Below are positions 61,582 through 64,000 of a stretch of 64,000 nt of DNA, piece after piece; the stretch's first letter is position 1; every line of letters starts with the position of its first letter. The translations under genes and the position numbers were made by a program. Below the pieces are notes generated by a model. The model ran no database searches and was not told the origin of the DNA. It saw only the letters and a list, made by a program, of their open reading frames with translations. The stretch is from Actinobaculum massiliense (lineage in GTDB: Bacteria; Actinomycetota; Actinomycetes; Actinomycetales; Actinomycetaceae): positions 505,896 to 569,895 of the forward strand of contig NZ_LN881717.1 of NCBI RefSeq assembly GCF_001457435.1, written 5' to 3'.

Positions 61582-63807
61582 TTAGCGGCGTACCGCGAGG
61601 GTGTCATTACCGTCCCCGTCCCAATCGCCAATCAGGATGGTATCGGTGACTTCGCCGTAGGGTCTGATCAGGTCAGCTTTCGCGCTACGCATGGTGTAGA
61701 GCACGTGATAGACGTTTCCACGCCTCACCACGAAGGTATCGGCCTTTGTGCGCGGGTTGAATTTACCCGAGTAAACCACATCGCCTGGGTCGCCATAGGT
61801 GATCTCGTAGTTGGCCTTCCCGGTGGACATCGAGTTGCGGATAAAGAAGCGATTGCCGCGCCGCACCGCGAAGGTATCGGTGCCATTGCCGTCCCAATCG
61901 CCGACCAGGATCTCATCCCCCGGGTTTCCGTAGGTAATAACGCGGTCAGCAACCCCGGTGTGAACATCGTTCTTGATGTAGAACTGGTTGCCGCGACGCA
62001 CCACGAAGGTATCGACGCCATCACCATTCCAGTCACCCACGAGCACCTCGTCACCCGGATCTCCGTAAGCAATGTCGTAGCTACTGGGAACCGAGCCATT
62101 GGTGAGCTGATTGCGGATATAGAAAACATTGCCGCTACGTACCGCAACGCCATCCTTGCCATCGCCGTCAAAATCACCGGCGTAGGCATCCATTTGGCGG
62201 GTTCCGTAGCCCATCTCAATTTGCCCGTGCGGGCCCCATCCATTATTGAAATAGAAGGTGGGGGAATTCTTGATCGCGGGTAGCACCGGGCCGTTATTCG
62301 GGGCTGTCGGTTGCGGCACTACCGGTTGCGGCGCACTCTGGGTGGGCGTGGGGCTCACCTTTGGCGCGTTTTGCGAGAGTCGCTGATAGGTCTGCACAGC
62401 CCGGTTAGTCACTTGGTCGAGCTTGTTGTAGATCAGTCCCGGGCACTGCGTTGTGGATACATCCCGATGCCCGATAATTCGCGGCATTTTATCGCCGGCG
62501 CGATACTTGGTCGAGCTGTTCTTATCGGGGATCGTCATGTTCGTTACGCCGCGCGGATTGATGCCCGCGATTGCGAATCTCCACCCCGCGACGTCGCCTA
62601 CCGCGTTGAGAATGGTCTGCGAAGGCGTGTGCGTTCCGGTGAAGGTGCCCAGCACCGAAACTCCCATGGTTCCGGTGTTTCGGGGGCGCGCGTGGCCGCC
62701 AACCACCATCTTGTCGTCGTCGGAAGCGAGGGTGCCCGAACGGCCCTCCCACTTTCCACCGTATTTATCGACGACGACGTTGTACCCAATATCGCCCCAT
62801 TCCCTGGTTTCGGCGTGATACCGGTAAATACCCTGGATAACGCGAGGAACTTCGGCCTGGGTGTAAGTATTCGGTCCGGCGGTGTGATGAACGATAACGC
62901 CCTCAAACTTCGCGTACTCGCGCGGCCAGGCCATCTTCTTTTCATCAGCACCCCACGCGGAACGCGGCTGGATGCCGCCATTACCAATCGCACTTGCCCG
63001 GACTCGGGCCACCGGCAAAACTTGCCCCAGCCCGGCCTTGGCGATTTGGGGCTGGTTGCCCTGTGCCTTGTTGGCGGCCAACGGAGCGCTACCGGTCTGA
63101 ATGCTAGAAAGAGCGGAGGCTGGCGAGAAAACGGTCGCCTGCCCGCTCGGCTGCGCTGCCTCGGAAGGCTCGGGATTCACGCTTTCATCGGTTTCTGTTC
63201 CCGGCTCAGGTTCCACCTCGGGCACCGCATCCGGATCGGCCTCCACGGTTTTACCGTCCGGGTCGTAAGCAATTTCAACTCGCAGGCCCGCCGGGAGCGA
63301 ACCGTTGCCGCGGCTAATTCGCACCTGAATTGCGGTGGAGTTTCCCGAAACGTAGTACTCGGTACCCGGCCTCTCGGATTCAAACTGCGATTCGGCATCA
63401 ACCTCGTACCAGTCGGACCACTGATCGCCGTCGAGCGTGCGCATTTCCACCGCGGAGCCGTCCGGGAGGTCACCTCCCTGGTTCCAAGTAACGCCCGCTA
63501 CCGCAAATGGGTCTTTGAGAGCAATGGGATCGGTCAAAACCGCATAGGCGTCGTCTAACTCGAGGTGCTCGCCCTCGGTTCGAAGCAGATTGAGTTTGCG
63601 AACCATTGGCGCGGCGCTCGCGCTCGCTTTAGCCTGCGCCAGGCCAGAGCGCGCTACCTCAGTTTCATTTCCCCGCTGATCCGTCAGGGTTACCGTGACG
63701 CCGCCGGGAACATCATTTCCAGCCTGAGCCAGGCCAAATGAGGCCGGAATCGCCACCGCAATTGCCAGCGCGCCAACGGCCAGCGCTCTGCCCATTGTTT
63801 TCACCAT
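61582..63807 (-). CDS. Secreted N-acetylmuramoyl-L-alanine amidase with Asp-rich repeats
   Basis: This 741-residue protein has a signal peptide (ALAVGALAIAVAIPASFGLAQA) and an N-terminal beta-rich region to about residue 190. An acidic linker leads to a PGRP/amidase_2 domain: VIVHHTAGPNTY with the zinc His pair, GYNVVVDKYG, GHARPRNTGTMGVSVLG and the distal IIGHRDVSTTQCPG with the last zinc His/Cys. The C-terminal 200 residues carry about five repeats of the GDWNGDGVDTFVVRRGN type. It cleaves the lactyl-Ala amide of peptidoglycan. ATG 63807 has GGAGGTTTCT upstream; the frame opens at 63906 but that part is the promoter array. Regulation by MtrA is proposed from the upstream repeats. Confidence 0.92.
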   Translation of the reverse strand: MVKTMGRALAVGALAIAVAIPASFGLAQAGNDVPGGVTVTLTDQRGNETEVARSGLAQAKASASAAPMVRKLNLLRTEGEHLELDDAYAVLTDPIALKDPFAVAGVTWNQGGDLPDGSAVEMRTLDGDQWSDWYEVDAESQFESERPGTEYYVSGNSTAIQVRISRGNGSLPAGLRVEIAYDPDGKTVEADPDAVPEVEPEPGTETDESVNPEPSEAAQPSGQATVFSPASALSSIQTGSAPLAANKAQGNQPQIAKAGLGQVLPVARVRASAIGNGGIQPRSAWGADEKKMAWPREYAKFEGVIVHHTAGPNTYTQAEVPRVIQGIYRYHAETREWGDIGYNVVVDKYGGKWEGRSGTLASDDDKMVVGGHARPRNTGTMGVSVLGTFTGTHTPSQTILNAVGDVAGWRFAIAGINPRGVTNMTIPDKNSSTKYRAGDKMPRIIGHRDVSTTQCPGLIYNKLDQVTNRAVQTYQRLSQNAPKVSPTPTQSAPQPVVPQPTAPNNGPVLPAIKNSPTFYFNNGWGPHGQIEMGYGTRQMDAYAGDFDGDGKDGVAVRSGNVFYIRNQLTNGSVPSSYDIAYGDPGDEVLVGDWNGDGVDTFVVRRGNQFYIKNDVHTGVADRVITYGNPGDEILVGDWDGNGTDTFAVRRGNRFFIRNSMSTGKANYEITYGDPGDVVYSGKFNPRTKADTFVVRRGNVYHVLYTMRSAKADLIRPYGEVTDTILIGDWDGDGNDTLAVRR

Positions 63808-63825
63808 AGAAACCTCCAAAGTGAA

Positions 63826-63854
63826 ACAGTACGTGAAAAACTCATTTATCACAT
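63826..63854 (-). promoter_or_regulatory. Candidate promoter of the amidase gene
   Basis: On the minus strand ATGTGA (63849-63854) and TACTGT (63826-63831) are 17 bases apart. Transcription would start near 63819 and leave only the Shine-Dalgarno before ATG 63807. The -35 coincides with a unit of the 9-bp array. Confidence 0.5.
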
Positions 63855-63911
63855 AGTCCTTATGCGTCACATAATTCTTATTTACCTCATACTTCACATT
63901 TGTCACAAAAG
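63840..63911. repeat. Eight 9-bp direct repeats, candidate MtrA operator array
   Basis: From 63840 the sequence divides into eight consecutive 9-mers beginning ACTCAT, TCACAT, CCTTAT, TCACAT, TCTTAT, CCTCAT, TCACAT and TCACAA. Four are close to TCACAT and the others vary at two or three positions. Exact 9-bp phasing over 72 bp is unlikely by chance. The array covers about -20 to -92 of the amidase promoter. To 64000 I see only GC-rich sequence with TTTTGGCCG twice and a small CCGGGA/TCCCGG inverted repeat. Confidence 0.7.
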
Positions 63912-64000
63912 TCCCAACCTTTTCCGGGACTCGCCGTTCCCGGATTTTGGCCGGTTTTGGCCGTAAACTTGGGGGAATACCACGGCCCGGAAGATTGAAG

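Noticed and set aside
62311-63558. Plus-strand open frame of about 415 codons over the amidase gene
   Set aside because: It is opposite the PGRP domain and signal region of a certain gene and shows no domain or ribosome site of its own.
63808-63906. N-terminal extension of the amidase through the 9-bp array
   Set aside because: The array could encode a VxY-type peptide, but a strong GGAGG and a good signal peptide begin at ATG 63807, and a promoter fits in the array.

Overview
The window looks like a chromosome segment of a high-GC Gram-positive bacterium of the Actinobacteria, most likely a member of or relative of Actinomycetaceae. The reasons are the linked mtrA-mtrB-lpqB-comF-hpf genes, a WhiB regulator, DUF3499, DUF5719, an FprA-type reductase, GTG and TTG starts, several probable leaderless genes and uniformly high GC. 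The genus is inference only.

Left third (1-28.8 kb): housekeeping genes with inserted nucleoside-use cassettes. From the left edge these are a phosphotransferase cut by the window, adenosine deaminase, an MFS transporter with a nucleoside hydrolase, murB, rpmG with tRNA-Met, tRNA-Thr and tRNA-Tyr, a YajQ protein, a lipoate ligase coupled to fprA, and then hpf, comF, lpqB, mtrB, mtrA and DUF3499. A LacI regulator faces a second, paralogous nucleoside hydrolase plus MFS pair followed by a ribokinase. This second cassette has a clear promoter and operators, and it sits between the metallopeptidase/DUF3499 pair and the coupled whiB, glycosyltransferase and DUF5719 block. Nucleoside uptake, cleavage to ribose and base, and ribose phosphorylation form a coherent salvage route.

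Right half (29-64 kb): a large cell-wall polysaccharide locus. It holds all four dTDP-L-rhamnose genes (rmlA, rmlD, rmlC, rmlB, scattered on both strands), a Wzm/Wzt ABC exporter, a Wzx-like flippase, a YbhN-like membrane protein, about nine glycosyltransferases, four large multi-pass proteins of GT-C type (YfhO-like and DUF2142-like), a DUF2304 protein and an NAD-dependent epimerase. The parts suggest a rhamnose-containing surface glycan assembled on a lipid carrier and decorated outside the membrane.

The locus is bordered by three secreted enzymes: an L,D-transpeptidase, a gamma-glutamylcyclotransferase-like protein and an amidase of the PGRP type. All three carry the same roughly 45-residue Asp-rich repeat with a GDWDGDG core, which may be a shared wall-targeting module. 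The amidase promoter contains eight head-to-tail 9-bp TCACAT-like units, a plausible MtrA operator array that would link the MtrAB system in this window to wall hydrolysis.
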